This document shows positions 1 through 6,373 of a stretch of DNA of 8,964 bases, piece by piece. The position numbers were made by a program, and so were the translations under genes. The notes under the pieces are model-generated. The model worked only from the letters and a program-made list of their open reading frames with translations. It had not been told where the DNA came from and made no database searches. The first letter of the stretch is position 1. Every line of letters begins with the position of its first letter. This DNA is from DASYYE01 sp035946955 (GTDB lineage: Bacteria; Actinomycetota; Actinomycetes; Streptosporangiales; Streptosporangiaceae), in NCBI GenBank assembly GCA_035946955.1, contig DASYYE010000419.1:1-8964 (forward strand). The letters are read 5' to 3'.

Positions 1-345
1 GGCGTGGTCTACGGGATAGGCCGCATCGACTCCTCGGGCCGGGTCGCCGACCGCACCATCACCTGCGCGCTGGGCTGGCGCAGCGGGGAGCGGCTGACCC
101 TCACCGCTGATGCGGGCGTTGTCATCGCCCGCCGCGACCCGGGCGGCATGGTCACCCTGCCGGCGAAGCCCTACATCGTCATCCCCGCCGGGCTGCGGCG
201 GCGCTGCGGGCTGCGCACGGGCGACCGGGTGCTGCTCGCCGCGCTGCCTCCCCAGGACACGCTGGCCGCCTACCCCTTCGCGGTCGTGGACCAGGCCATC
301 CGCGCGCACGGCGCCCTCCCGCCCACCGGAGGGGGACAGCCATGA
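1..345 (+). CDS. Tandem AbrB/SpoVT-fold DNA-binding protein (5' partial)
   Basis: The frame is open to the left edge, so the true start is probably upstream; a GTG at 4 is possible but no ribosome site can be seen. The visible 113 residues look like two successive swapped-hairpin AbrB/MazE/SpoVT units. The first runs from GRIDSSGRV through ALGWRSGERLTL to GVVIARR (about residues 6-43). The second has the typical IPAGLRRRCGLRTGDRVLL core (about 60-79). Proteins of this fold bind DNA as dimers and commonly act as transition-state regulators or antitoxins. The stop overlaps the recombinase start by 4 bases (ATGA), so the two are translationally coupled. That placement suggests it controls, or acts as an accessory DNA-binding factor for, the integration module. 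The family call is from motif recognition; its regulatory target is inference. Confidence 0.72.
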   Translation, partial: GVVYGIGRIDSSGRVADRTITCALGWRSGERLTLTADAGVVIARRDPGGMVTLPAKPYIVIPAGLRRRCGLRTGDRVLLAALPPQDTLAAYPFAVVDQAIRAHGALPPTGGGQP

Positions 346-1394
346 CCGTTACCCAGCCGGGCGCGCCTGCGGGCATCTCCCGCCAGGCCGACGTCGACGC
401 CGCGCTGCTGCTGCTGGAACGGCTGGGCCTGACCCCCGCCGACCTGTCCGGCCTCCCGCGAAACCAGCGGCCGGCACCGACCTTCGCCGAGTACGTCCCG
501 AAGGTTTCCGCGACGGTCAGCGCCGGAACCCGCCGGGCGTATGGCTCGTACTGGAACCGCATCACCGAGCAGTGGGGCACCCGCCGCCTGGACGAGCCGA
601 CGCCATCAGACATCAGGCAGCTGATGGCCTACACGAAGGCCCATGTGGTGGCCAGGCGCAACACCCGCGGCGGGCGCAGTGCCGCCGAGCACCTGGTCGC
701 CGCGCTGCGCTGCCTGTACGCCCGCGCCGAGGACGACGGGCTGGTCAGCGAGGCAGCCAACCCGGCCCGCAAGGTGGCCAAGCCACGGCGGCTGCCCTCA
801 ACCCGCCGGGCCCTGGCTGACACCCGCCTCGCTGAGATCAACGAGACCGCCGCTGCCACCGGCAACGACCCCGCGCTGGACACGCTGCTGCTGCGGCTGC
901 ACACCGAGACAGCCTGCCGCCGCGGCGGCGCGCTCGCACTTCGCACCGGGGACCTGGACACCGCCCAGTGCCTGGTCCTGCTGCGGGAGAAAGGCGAGAC
1001 CGTCCGCTGGCAGCCGGTGTCCCCCACCTTGATGGCCCATCTGGTGGCACACGGCCGCGACCGGCACGCCCCGCCCGGCGGCCAGCTGCTGCGCTACGCC
1101 AGCGGGCAGCCGATCACCAGCCGCCGCTATGACCACCTGTGGGACCGCATCGGCAAGCACCTGCCCTGGGTCGCCACCCAGCAGATCAGCACCCACTGGA
1201 TCCGCCACACCACGCTCACCTGGGTCGAACGCAACTTCGGCTACGCCATCGCCCGCGCCTACGCCGGGCACTCCGACAGCGGCAGCGACAACGGCGCCAC
1301 ATCCACCTACGTGCGGGCCAGCCTCAGCGAAGTCGCCACCGCACTGGCCGCGCTGACCGGTGAACCCCACCCCCTCGCCACCCCGGAAGGATGA
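342..1394 (+). CDS. Tyrosine recombinase / phage-type integrase
   Basis: A 350-residue site-specific recombinase of normal family length. The N-terminal SAM-like core-binding domain is about residues 47-135 (FAEYVPKVSATVSAGTRRAY onward) and the catalytic domain about 155-335. All catalytic residues can be placed: R193 in TACRRGGAL, K217 in REKGE, H285 and R288 in THWIRH, H310 in AGHSDS, and the nucleophile Y323 in TSTYVRAS. The enzyme is therefore probably active in cutting and rejoining DNA through a 3'-phosphotyrosyl link. The start is the ATG at 342, with a GGAGGGGG ribosome site 7 bases upstream, overlapping the AbrB-like gene by 4 bases. The next gene starts at or just after its stop. 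It may integrate an actinomycete plasmid-like element or act as a resident XerC/D-like recombinase. No attachment site or tRNA gene is visible. Confidence 0.93.
   Translation: MTVTQPGAPAGISRQADVDAALLLLERLGLTPADLSGLPRNQRPAPTFAEYVPKVSATVSAGTRRAYGSYWNRITEQWGTRRLDEPTPSDIRQLMAYTKAHVVARRNTRGGRSAAEHLVAALRCLYARAEDDGLVSEAANPARKVAKPRRLPSTRRALADTRLAEINETAAATGNDPALDTLLLRLHTETACRRGGALALRTGDLDTAQCLVLLREKGETVRWQPVSPTLMAHLVAHGRDRHAPPGGQLLRYASGQPITSRRYDHLWDRIGKHLPWVATQQISTHWIRHTTLTWVERNFGYAIARAYAGHSDSGSDNGATSTYVRASLSEVATALAALTGEPHPLATPEG
1385..1390 (+). promoter_or_regulatory. Ribosome binding site deciding the membrane-gene start
   Basis: GGAAGG lies directly against the ATG at 1391, too close to serve it, but 9 bases before the in-frame ATG at 1400. 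This favours 1400 as the main start even though 1391 would give the ATGA overlap seen at the upstream gene junction. Confidence 0.5.
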
Positions 1395-1399
1395 CCACG

Positions 1400-2413
1400 A
1401 TGGCTGTTCTCACCCTTCCCGGCGCGGACCGCACCAGCGGAGAAGACCCGGGGGTCCCGGTCCGTGGCGGCCGGCCCGCCGCGCGGACCACAGACATGGC
1501 GGGCACGGACCGGTCCGCCCCGGTGCCCCGGCGGGGCCGGGCTGTACGGTCCTGGCCGCTGCTGGTCCTGGCCGCCCCAGCCGCAGCTGAGGTGTGGTCC
1601 GGCTGGGTCGGCATCGCGCAGAAGACCGGCTTCGGGCTGGTCTCCCCGCTGCCGGGCATCTGGCCGTCCCTGCACCTGGACACCACCATCACCCTGCCGG
1701 TCGGGGTCGAGGCGTACGCGGCGTATGCGCTGCGGGCCTGGCTGGCCAGCGAGGATGCGGTGAGCCGCCGCACCCGCCGGTTCGCGAAGTACTCAGCCGT
1801 CTTCTCTTTCGCGCTCGGGATGGCCGGGCAGGTCACCTGCCACCTGCTGGCCCAGGCCGGGGCCACGCGGGCGCCATGGGCCATCACCACCGTCGTGTCC
1901 TGCCTGCCGGTCCTGGTCCTGGCTATGGGGACCGCCCTGGCCCACATGCTGCACGACGACGCAGCCACCGCAGACAGCAGGACCAGCGGACAACACAGCA
2001 ACTGGTCCTCCTCGGACTGGTCCGCCCAGGACCACACAGGGGCGGGCGGGGACCAGTCCGCAGCCCGCGGGACACCGGCGAGGACCGCTGCTGGGGCCAG
2101 GACCACAACGTCTGCGTCCCGCGCTCACAGCACGGCCGGCGGGACCACGGGACCCGTGCCAGCAGCCGCTCGGCCAGGGGTGGACCAGGCCCGGCTTGCC
2201 GCCCGCAGGCTTGCCGACGCCGGGATTCCCCTGTCGCGGCGGTCACTGCGCAGCAGCGGGGTCCGGGGCTCCAACGAAGCCCTCAATGCCCTGGCACGCA
2301 CTCTCAACGCCGAACTGGCAGGAACCGCCGCCCAGCGGGCTCCGCTGCACGGCGCAGCCGGGCCACCAGGCCAGGCACAAGACCGGCCCGGACACGCCGC
2401 ACCGGCCACATGA
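1400..2413 (+). CDS. DUF2637/Spd-like four-helix membrane protein with C-terminal DNA-binding-like tail
   Basis: About 337 residues from ATG 1400 (340 if ATG 1391 is used; numbering here is from 1391). A short basic N-terminus precedes four hydrophobic segments at about 54-76, 97-118, 132-154 and 164-187. Signature stretches are VWSGWVGIAQKTGFG, PLPGIW, LPVGVEAYAAYALRAW and SCLPVLVLAMGTALAHML. This resembles the DUF2637/Spd-like membrane proteins of actinomycete integrative plasmids, which are linked to plasmid spread between mycelia. A low-complexity Ser/Thr/Ala linker (about 190-262) leads to a basic helical tail (265-310, DAGIPLSRRSLRSSGVRGSN) that resembles the winged-helix-like end seen in such proteins. 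It is coupled to the recombinase gene, so it probably belongs to the same mobile module. The family call is moderate; the transfer role is inference. Confidence 0.7.
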   Translation: MAVLTLPGADRTSGEDPGVPVRGGRPAARTTDMAGTDRSAPVPRRGRAVRSWPLLVLAAPAAAEVWSGWVGIAQKTGFGLVSPLPGIWPSLHLDTTITLPVGVEAYAAYALRAWLASEDAVSRRTRRFAKYSAVFSFALGMAGQVTCHLLAQAGATRAPWAITTVVSCLPVLVLAMGTALAHMLHDDAATADSRTSGQHSNWSSSDWSAQDHTGAGGDQSAARGTPARTAAGARTTTSASRAHSTAGGTTGPVPAAARPGVDQARLAARRLADAGIPLSRRSLRSSGVRGSNEALNALARTLNAELAGTAAQRAPLHGAAGPPGQAQDRPGHAAPAT

Positions 2414-2686
2414 CGGCCACCAGCCAGCACCCCGCGGGCCAGCGCGCAGTACGCCGGTTGCAGTCCCACCAGCCCCGGTCCGGGCGCCGCTGCGCCCGGC
2501 CGGGGCAGGCCCGGGTGGCCCACGCTCCTCACCTGCCCTCCCCGAAATGATGGTGACAATTTCGCGGTCTTCGGGACATACTGAGGCACAGACCCATGTG
2601 AACCGTACGGCCAGAATGTGGTGCCCGGGGGCGCCGACGGGGCGGGGCGGGGTTCTGCTCATCTCACTCGCTGACCCTCTGTGCCG
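2414..2686. other. Intergenic stretch before the sigma-factor promoter
   Basis: Apart from the hairpin at 2472-2506, no convincing gene is seen. A 46-codon open frame (2410-2550) overlaps the upstream stop, but it lacks a ribosome site and runs through the hairpin. The stretch around 2545-2620 is less GC-rich than its surroundings and carries a small inverted repeat, CGAAAT/ATTTCG (about 2538-2559), of unknown meaning. Confidence 0.5.
2472..2506 (+). terminator. Strong hairpin after the integrase operon
   Basis: Arms GCCCCGG (2472-2478) and CCGGGGC (2500-2506) enclose CCGGGCGC/GCGCCCGG (2480-2487/2492-2499), with a single bulged T and a CGCT loop. There is no T-tract, as is usual for actinomycete terminators. 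It lies 58 bases past the membrane-gene stop and probably ends the operon. Confidence 0.55.
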
Positions 2687-2690
2687 GGTT

Positions 2691-2717
2691 GAACCATCCG
2701 GCCAATCTGGCTCGTAT
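2691..2717 (+). promoter_or_regulatory. ECF-type promoter of the sigma/anti-sigma pair
   Basis: A -35 element GAACC (2691-2695, within GGGTTGAACC) is followed after 17 bases by CGTAT (2713-2717). This matches the GAAC-N16/17-CGT pattern recognised by many ECF sigma factors. Transcription should begin near 2724, giving a short leader to the GTG at 2742. ECF genes are often self-activated, so this is probably an autoregulatory promoter. Confidence 0.65.
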
Positions 2718-2741
2718 ATGTCCTGACAGGGGGATTGTTCA

Positions 2742-3317
2742 GTGCCGACCGCCGGAGGTGACAGCCGGCGTGCACGCGAGGAGGCCGAACTGGTGGCCCA
2801 GATAGCCGCCGGGGATATCGGTGCCCCCGTGGCAGAGCTATACCGCCGCTACTGCGGACGGCTGTACTGGTTCGGCATGCAAACTCTCGGCAACACCGGC
2901 CTGGCCGAGGAGATGGTGCAGGAATGCTTCGTCCGGCTGTGGCGCACCGCTGCGCGGTTTGACCCCGACCGGGGCAGCGTAGCCGCCTACCTGTTCGCCA
3001 TCGCCCGCAGCACCGCCTTAGATGTGCGCAGGCGCCCGTCGTCACGCCCCCTCGCCTGTGTTGAAGACGCCCACCTGCCACCGCTGGCTGACAATGTGGA
3101 CAGCATCCTCGACAGCGTGGTCATCCGTGAGGGCATGGATGCGCTCAGCCCTGCCCACCGCGAGGTCCTCACGCTCGTGCACGAGGAAGGCCTGACCCAG
3201 TCACAGATCGCTGAACGCCTCGGTGTGCCGCTCGGGACAGTCAAGACACGCCTGTTCCACGGCCTGCGTGCCCTGCGGGCCGCGCTGGTCAAGCGGGGGT
3301 TCGATGCCAGCACCTGA
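2742..3317 (+). CDS. ECF RNA polymerase sigma factor (SigK-like)
   Basis: A 191-residue group 4 sigma factor of typical length. Region 2 spans about 31-98 (AELYRRYCGRLYWFG, AEEMVQECFVRLWRTAARFD, AYLFAIARSTALDVRRR). Region 4 spans about 132-184, with the HTH LTQSQIAERLGVPLGTVKTR. It directs RNA polymerase to promoters with GAAC/CGT-type elements, and its own promoter carries that pattern. The start is GTG 2742, with AGGGGGA (2728-2734) 7 bases upstream. The overlapping downstream gene encodes a zinc-type anti-sigma factor with an exported domain, as in SigK/RskA or SigL/RslA pairs. It should therefore be held inactive at the membrane until an envelope signal triggers release, commonly by proteolysis. 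The SigK-like label rests on pairing and region 4 resemblance; the exact ECF group is not proven. Confidence 0.93.
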   Translation: MPTAGGDSRRAREEAELVAQIAAGDIGAPVAELYRRYCGRLYWFGMQTLGNTGLAEEMVQECFVRLWRTAARFDPDRGSVAAYLFAIARSTALDVRRRPSSRPLACVEDAHLPPLADNVDSILDSVVIREGMDALSPAHREVLTLVHEEGLTQSQIAERLGVPLGTVKTRLFHGLRALRAALVKRGFDAST

Positions 3318-4161
3318 CGGCAACACCGGCCCCGTGCACCGAGACGTCGCAGGCTGGGTTCTGGGCGCCCTGGACCCCGGCGACACCGCCCGCTTCACCG
3401 AGCACCTGCAAACCTGCGGGCAATGCCAGACCGCGGCGGCGGAGCTTGAGCCGGTTGCCCGGATGCTCCGCAACCCCCTCACCGGGGCAGGCAGCGCCGA
3501 AGAGCAACCGCCGCCTGGGCTTGAGGCGCGGACGCTCGCACGGGTGGAATGGGCCGCCCGGCTGGCCGAGGCCGCGCAAACCGGGCCGGGAATCCAGGCC
3601 AGGCCCAGCGCAACGCAACCCGGGCCTGAAGTCGCACACACCGCGCCGGGCCACAGCACTGCCGGGCCAGCTGGATCGCGATCCGGGCAGGTTACGGGGG
3701 CAGCCACGTCGCGGCGCAGGCACATCCAGGCTCTGTCCCTGGCCGCTGCCTCAGTCGCGGCGATCGGGACCGGTGCAGCGGTCTGGGTATCGCGGCCCGC
3801 CCCGGCCACCCTCACGTACACCATCCCCCTGCGCGCACCCTACGGCGGGGCAGCATCAGGCGTGGCACACGCCGAACACGCCAGCAACGGCTGGTCCGTT
3901 CAGCTGACCGTCCACAGCCTCAAAGACCTCGGCCCGGGACGCTTCTACGAATGCTGGTACACCCGCCCAGGCAGCCGGCCAGGCCATCCCGGCCTGATAA
4001 CCGCCGGCACCTTCACCGTCGGACCCAACGGCAGCGCCACAGTCCACATGTGGAGCGCAGCCGACCCGCACAGTTTCCCCACCATGCAGATCACAGCCGA
4101 ACAGCCAGACGACGCCGGGCGGCGTGGCCAAATCGCCCTCAGCGGCTCAGCGAACCACTGA
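3304..4161 (+). CDS. Membrane anti-sigma factor with zinc-binding domain and RskA-like exported domain
   Basis: 285 residues from ATG 3304, with GGGGG 4 bases upstream (3295-3299), overlapping the sigma gene by 14 bases. The N-terminal anti-sigma domain (about 10-60) has H12 and the zinc motif H34-x3-C38-x2-C41 in FTEHLQTCGQCQ. A Pro/Ala/Gly-rich linker follows (about 60-137), then a single membrane helix at about 141-163 after the basic RRR. The C-terminal part (164-285) is exported and fits the RskA C-terminal beta-sandwich pattern (GWSVQLTVHSLKDLGPGRFYE, GTFTVGPNGSATVHMWSA). It should bind and silence the sigma factor in the cytoplasm while sensing an envelope signal. A longer frame reaching back to 3223 has no ribosome site and lies inside the sigma gene. 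Whether the zinc motif senses redox state cannot be told from sequence. Confidence 0.9.
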   Translation: MPAPDGNTGPVHRDVAGWVLGALDPGDTARFTEHLQTCGQCQTAAAELEPVARMLRNPLTGAGSAEEQPPPGLEARTLARVEWAARLAEAAQTGPGIQARPSATQPGPEVAHTAPGHSTAGPAGSRSGQVTGAATSRRRHIQALSLAAASVAAIGTGAAVWVSRPAPATLTYTIPLRAPYGGAASGVAHAEHASNGWSVQLTVHSLKDLGPGRFYECWYTRPGSRPGHPGLITAGTFTVGPNGSATVHMWSAADPHSFPTMQITAEQPDDAGRRGQIALSGSANH

Positions 4162-4591
4162 CCAGAGGTGCCAGGGCCGCTGGACACGAAGACCCGGCAC
4201 CAATGGCGCATAGGGAGATGGAACAAGTCCGAAAACCTGGACCCCCCTGACCAGGCGCGGCAACTGACCATCGAGTGGACTGTGACGCGTCGTTTCGCTG
4301 ACTTGAATAAACGTCACATGGTGTCAGTGGACAGACGTCACCCGGTGTCAGTAGCCGACGGGCCGCCTGAATTGTCTGCTGGGGCCTGGCCCGCCTGGGC
4401 GATGAGGGGGCGCTCCGAGCCGGCACGGGGCAGGACTCTGCCACAACCGCGGGCAGCGCACGGGGCCGCGGCAGGCACCGGCGCGGTCAGCGAGGTCAGG
4501 TCAGGGCTGAACGCTCCCCCGGCACGTTGGTCTCCTGTGCCGGCGGCTGCCGCCGCGTTTAGTGGAGGCTCGGGCAGGTGCCAGGGTCTGT
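4162..4591. other. Non-coding gap between convergent genes
   Basis: No convincing gene. Open frames on both strands here are extensions of shadow frames with unstructured, Ala/Gly/Arg-rich translations. The stretch holds a tandem 24-bp repeat (4305-4352). It also holds a weak hairpin, CGGCGG-CTG-CCGCCG (4541-4555), which may help end transcription of the minus-strand gene. An AT-richer patch (about 4290-4320) differs from the surroundings and may be transposon relic. Confidence 0.5.
4305..4352 (-). repeat. Tandem 24-bp repeat, transposon-end-like
   Basis: Read on the minus strand, two adjacent 24-base units share ACTGACACC, then GTGACGT, then a T-rich end, with 19 of 24 positions equal. On the plus strand the best core is ACGTCAC-NN-GGTGTCAGT at 4311-4328 and 4335-4352 (16 of 18 equal). 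TGTGACGCGTCG at 4281-4292 could be an outer tip. Spaced internal repeats next to a TG-beginning tip are typical of IS21/Mu-type transposon ends, but no transposase remains nearby. Two iteron-like protein-binding sites are the alternative. Confidence 0.5.
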
Positions 4592-5635
4592 TTATTTGCA
4601 GGTCAGGCGGACGGCGGCGGCGGCCAGGGGGGTGTTGGGTGTGGTGCCGCGGGCGTCGGTGACCATCATCATGGCCTGGCCGGTGGGGAAGGTGTAGGGG
4701 CCGTGGCTGTACCACTGTCCGCGGTAGGCGGTTTGGTCGATGACGAACGCGGTGGACTCCAGGTAGCTGGTGTCGCCGGTGGTCCAGTCGTAGGCGGCGG
4801 TGTAGGCGGCGTCGGGGCTGTCGGGGACGTAGATGTGGAAGGTGCACTGCGCGGTTTTGGGGACGTTGTCGAAGTACCACTCGTAGTCGTCCTGCCAGCG
4901 GGCCGGGTCCGAGGACGCGGTCGGCTGGGAGTACACGAGCAGGTCTGAGCAGCCTGGGACGTTCCAGTGCGCGGCGGTGGCCTGTGTCCATTTGTGGGTT
5001 TCGGTGAAGTCGTCCTGGGTGACCCTGGCCAGGGCGGTGTCGGGACAGCCCGGCCCTACCGTCTGGTCATAAGCGCCCAGCAGGGGCGGCGGCGCGGACG
5101 TGGCCGGGTGGCCGCGCAGCAGGGCCACGGCCAGTGCGGCGGCGAGCAGGGCGGCCACTGCCGCCAGCGCAGGGGCCACCAGCCGCCGGGGGGCCCTTGT
5201 GTGTGGCTTCGGGCCGGTGGCGGGCCGCGCGGGCAGGAACGCGGTGGGTGCTGGGAGGGGGGCACGTGCCATCGCCGCGATGGGCGGCGCGTGGCGGACC
5301 AGCGGCGTGTGGCGGACCAGCGCCAGCTCTGCGCCGGCCGTGCGCTGCGGCAGGCCGCCCGCCGCGGTGACGGGGCCGGCCTGCAGCTGGGCGCGTGCCT
5401 GGGCCAGCCGCTGGCTCCACCATTGCCCGTCGCCGCGGCAGACGAGCACGAAGGCGCGCACCACACGCTCTGACGGCAGCTCGTATCCGGCCACGGCGGC
5501 CGCCAGCGCGCTCTTGGATACCTCGCAGCGGCGCGCCATCTTCCAAAACGGTGGCTCTCCCGCGGGAGCGCGTAACGCCCGCAGCTCGCAGGCGAACCGC
5601 TCCACCACCCCGCCGGCCGGGTCCAACGGCCGCAT
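4592..5635 (-). CDS. Membrane-anchored HTH regulator with golvesin-like exported domain
   Basis: 347 residues from ATG 5635. A GTG at 5647, with GGGGGG upstream, is an equally possible start; a TTG at 5677 would fall inside an operator repeat. The N-terminus (about 11-80) is an XRE-like HTH domain of the kind common in actinomycetes, with FACELRALRAPAGEPPFWKMA, a likely recognition region SKSALAAAVAG, and then LPSERVVRAFVLVC. A Pro/Ala-rich linker leads to one membrane helix at about 150-173 (RRLVAPALAAVAALLAAALAVALL). The exported part (about 174-347) has four cysteines (197, 229, 264, 346). Its pattern resembles the golvesin/xanthan-lyase C-terminal fold (CTFHIYVPDS, STAFVIDQT, GQWYSHGPYTF, AAAVRLTC), often linked to carbohydrate or surface binding. 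It could pass an outside signal directly to DNA. Three 13-bp repeats lie just upstream, between it and a divergent secreted-protein gene. Ligand and targets are inference. Confidence 0.8.
   Translation of the reverse strand: MRPLDPAGGVVERFACELRALRAPAGEPPFWKMARRCEVSKSALAAAVAGYELPSERVVRAFVLVCRGDGQWWSQRLAQARAQLQAGPVTAAGGLPQRTAGAELALVRHTPLVRHAPPIAAMARAPLPAPTAFLPARPATGPKPHTRAPRRLVAPALAAVAALLAAALAVALLRGHPATSAPPPLLGAYDQTVGPGCPDTALARVTQDDFTETHKWTQATAAHWNVPGCSDLLVYSQPTASSDPARWQDDYEWYFDNVPKTAQCTFHIYVPDSPDAAYTAAYDWTTGDTSYLESTAFVIDQTAYRGQWYSHGPYTFPTGQAMMMVTDARGTTPNTPLAAAAVRLTCK
5286..5321 (-). repeat. In-frame 18-bp tandem duplication in the HTH gene
   Basis: Two adjacent 18-base units (5286-5303 and 5304-5321) differ at one base and encode LVRHTP then LVRHAP in the linker between the HTH and the membrane helix. 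It is probably a slippage duplication in a tolerant linker. Confidence 0.7.
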
Positions 5636-5669
5636 CCTGCGCCCCACAGCAACCCCCCAGGCCGCCCCG

Positions 5670-5724
5670 CTGGACAATCCGGCGTCCCCGGATTGTCCAG
5701 GACCCTACCCGCTGGACAATCCGG
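5670..5724. promoter_or_regulatory. Triple 13-bp operator in the divergent promoter region
   Basis: The 13-mer CTGGACAATCCGG occurs exactly at 5670-5682 and 5712-5724, and as its exact reverse complement at 5688-5700. Copies 1 and 2 form a perfect inverted repeat with a 5-base spacer; copies 2 and 3 are inverted across 11 bases. Copies 1 and 3 are 42 bases apart, close to four helical turns. The repeats also supply promoter-like parts on both strands: TTGTCC, 16 bases, GACAAT on the plus strand (5693-5720), and the mirror image on the minus strand. The likely binder is the adjacent HTH protein, which would control itself and the secreted gene. The repeats are seen directly; binder and promoters are inference. 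Confidence 0.7.
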
Positions 5725-5835
5725 CCCCTTCAATTGGGCTCGCCAGCCGGAGCAGGAACCGGCCCGCGGGCGCCGAGTCCAGACCCTGGCTTGACCAAAC
5801 CAGCTGCCCGCGAAACCGTCTCGAAGGAGAGCGCC

Positions 5836-6373
5836 ATGCCCCGTGCCAGAGCCGCCGTCACCCTGATCACCATCACCGCAGCCCTCGCGGCGGCCGCCGG
5901 CCTGCTCGGCGCCACGCCGGCTTCCGCCGCCGCCTCGGCGAGTGCCGTCTCGAGCACCTCTTCCGACCACACCACGACCACCACCACTGTCACGACGGTC
6001 GTGCTTCCTGCAACTAGATGCGCCCAGCTCAAGGCGGAGTACCCAAGGCAAGCTGGCAACCCAAGGCTGTGCCGGGCCACCCACATCGAGAAGCGGACGC
6101 TAACACCTATTCTGACCGGCTCGGCAAGCCAGGCAGCATCCTCATGCTGGTCGGGTACGGCGTCGTTCTATGACCAGTACATCGAGTTCCCTGGCACGTA
6201 CTCGCTCCAGCTCAACTCAACGTTCACCTATAGCTGCAGTGTCCCGACAAGTGTTCATATTACCAACTGTAACCTTAACTGGTCCGTCATCGGATTTAGC
6301 ATTTCAAACATCCAATGCTGGGGTTACCACACCAACCTTCCATCCGAGGCGGCATACCAGCAGTGGGTGGTTA
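5836..6373 (+). pseudogene. Secreted cysteine-rich protein, 5' fragment, interrupted by IS630
   Basis: This is the first 179 codons plus one base of a gene split by the insertion sequence. The start is ATG 5836, with GAAGGAGA (5823-5830) 5 bases upstream. A clear signal peptide (MPRARAAVTLITITAALAAA, ending near ATPASA at residue 31) is followed by a Ser/Thr-rich stretch (39-56). A cysteine-rich body has C62, C79, C104, C134, C145 and C161. Joining 6373 to 7542 restores an in-frame 210-residue protein adding C199 and C205, allowing four disulfides. As it stands, translation would run 39 codons into the element and stop at 6490-6492, giving a 218-residue chimera lacking the last two cysteines. 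The family is not recognised. The 3' part (about 6230-6330) is AT-richer than its neighbours, which may point to transfer. Its divergent placement beside the HTH-membrane gene suggests shared control. Confidence 0.8.

Noticed and set aside
1324..2106. Long minus-strand open frame opposite the membrane gene
   Set aside because: It is the GC-driven shadow of the plus-strand gene; its translation has no recognised motif and it crosses the recombinase/membrane gene junction.
2410..2550. A 46-codon open frame starting in an ATGA overlap with the membrane gene
   Set aside because: No ribosome site, Arg/Pro/His-rich non-protein-like translation, and it runs through the strong hairpin at 2472-2506.
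4338..4991. Minus-strand 217-codon frame over the end of the HTH gene and the gap
   Set aside because: Its Arg/Pro/His-rich translation is a frame shadow of the golvesin-like domain; the gap part has no motif or ribosome site.
5056..6084. Long minus-strand frame across the divergent promoter region
   Set aside because: It runs through the operator repeats and the signal-peptide gene; its translation is Gly/Arg-rich and duplicates the HTH gene in another frame.
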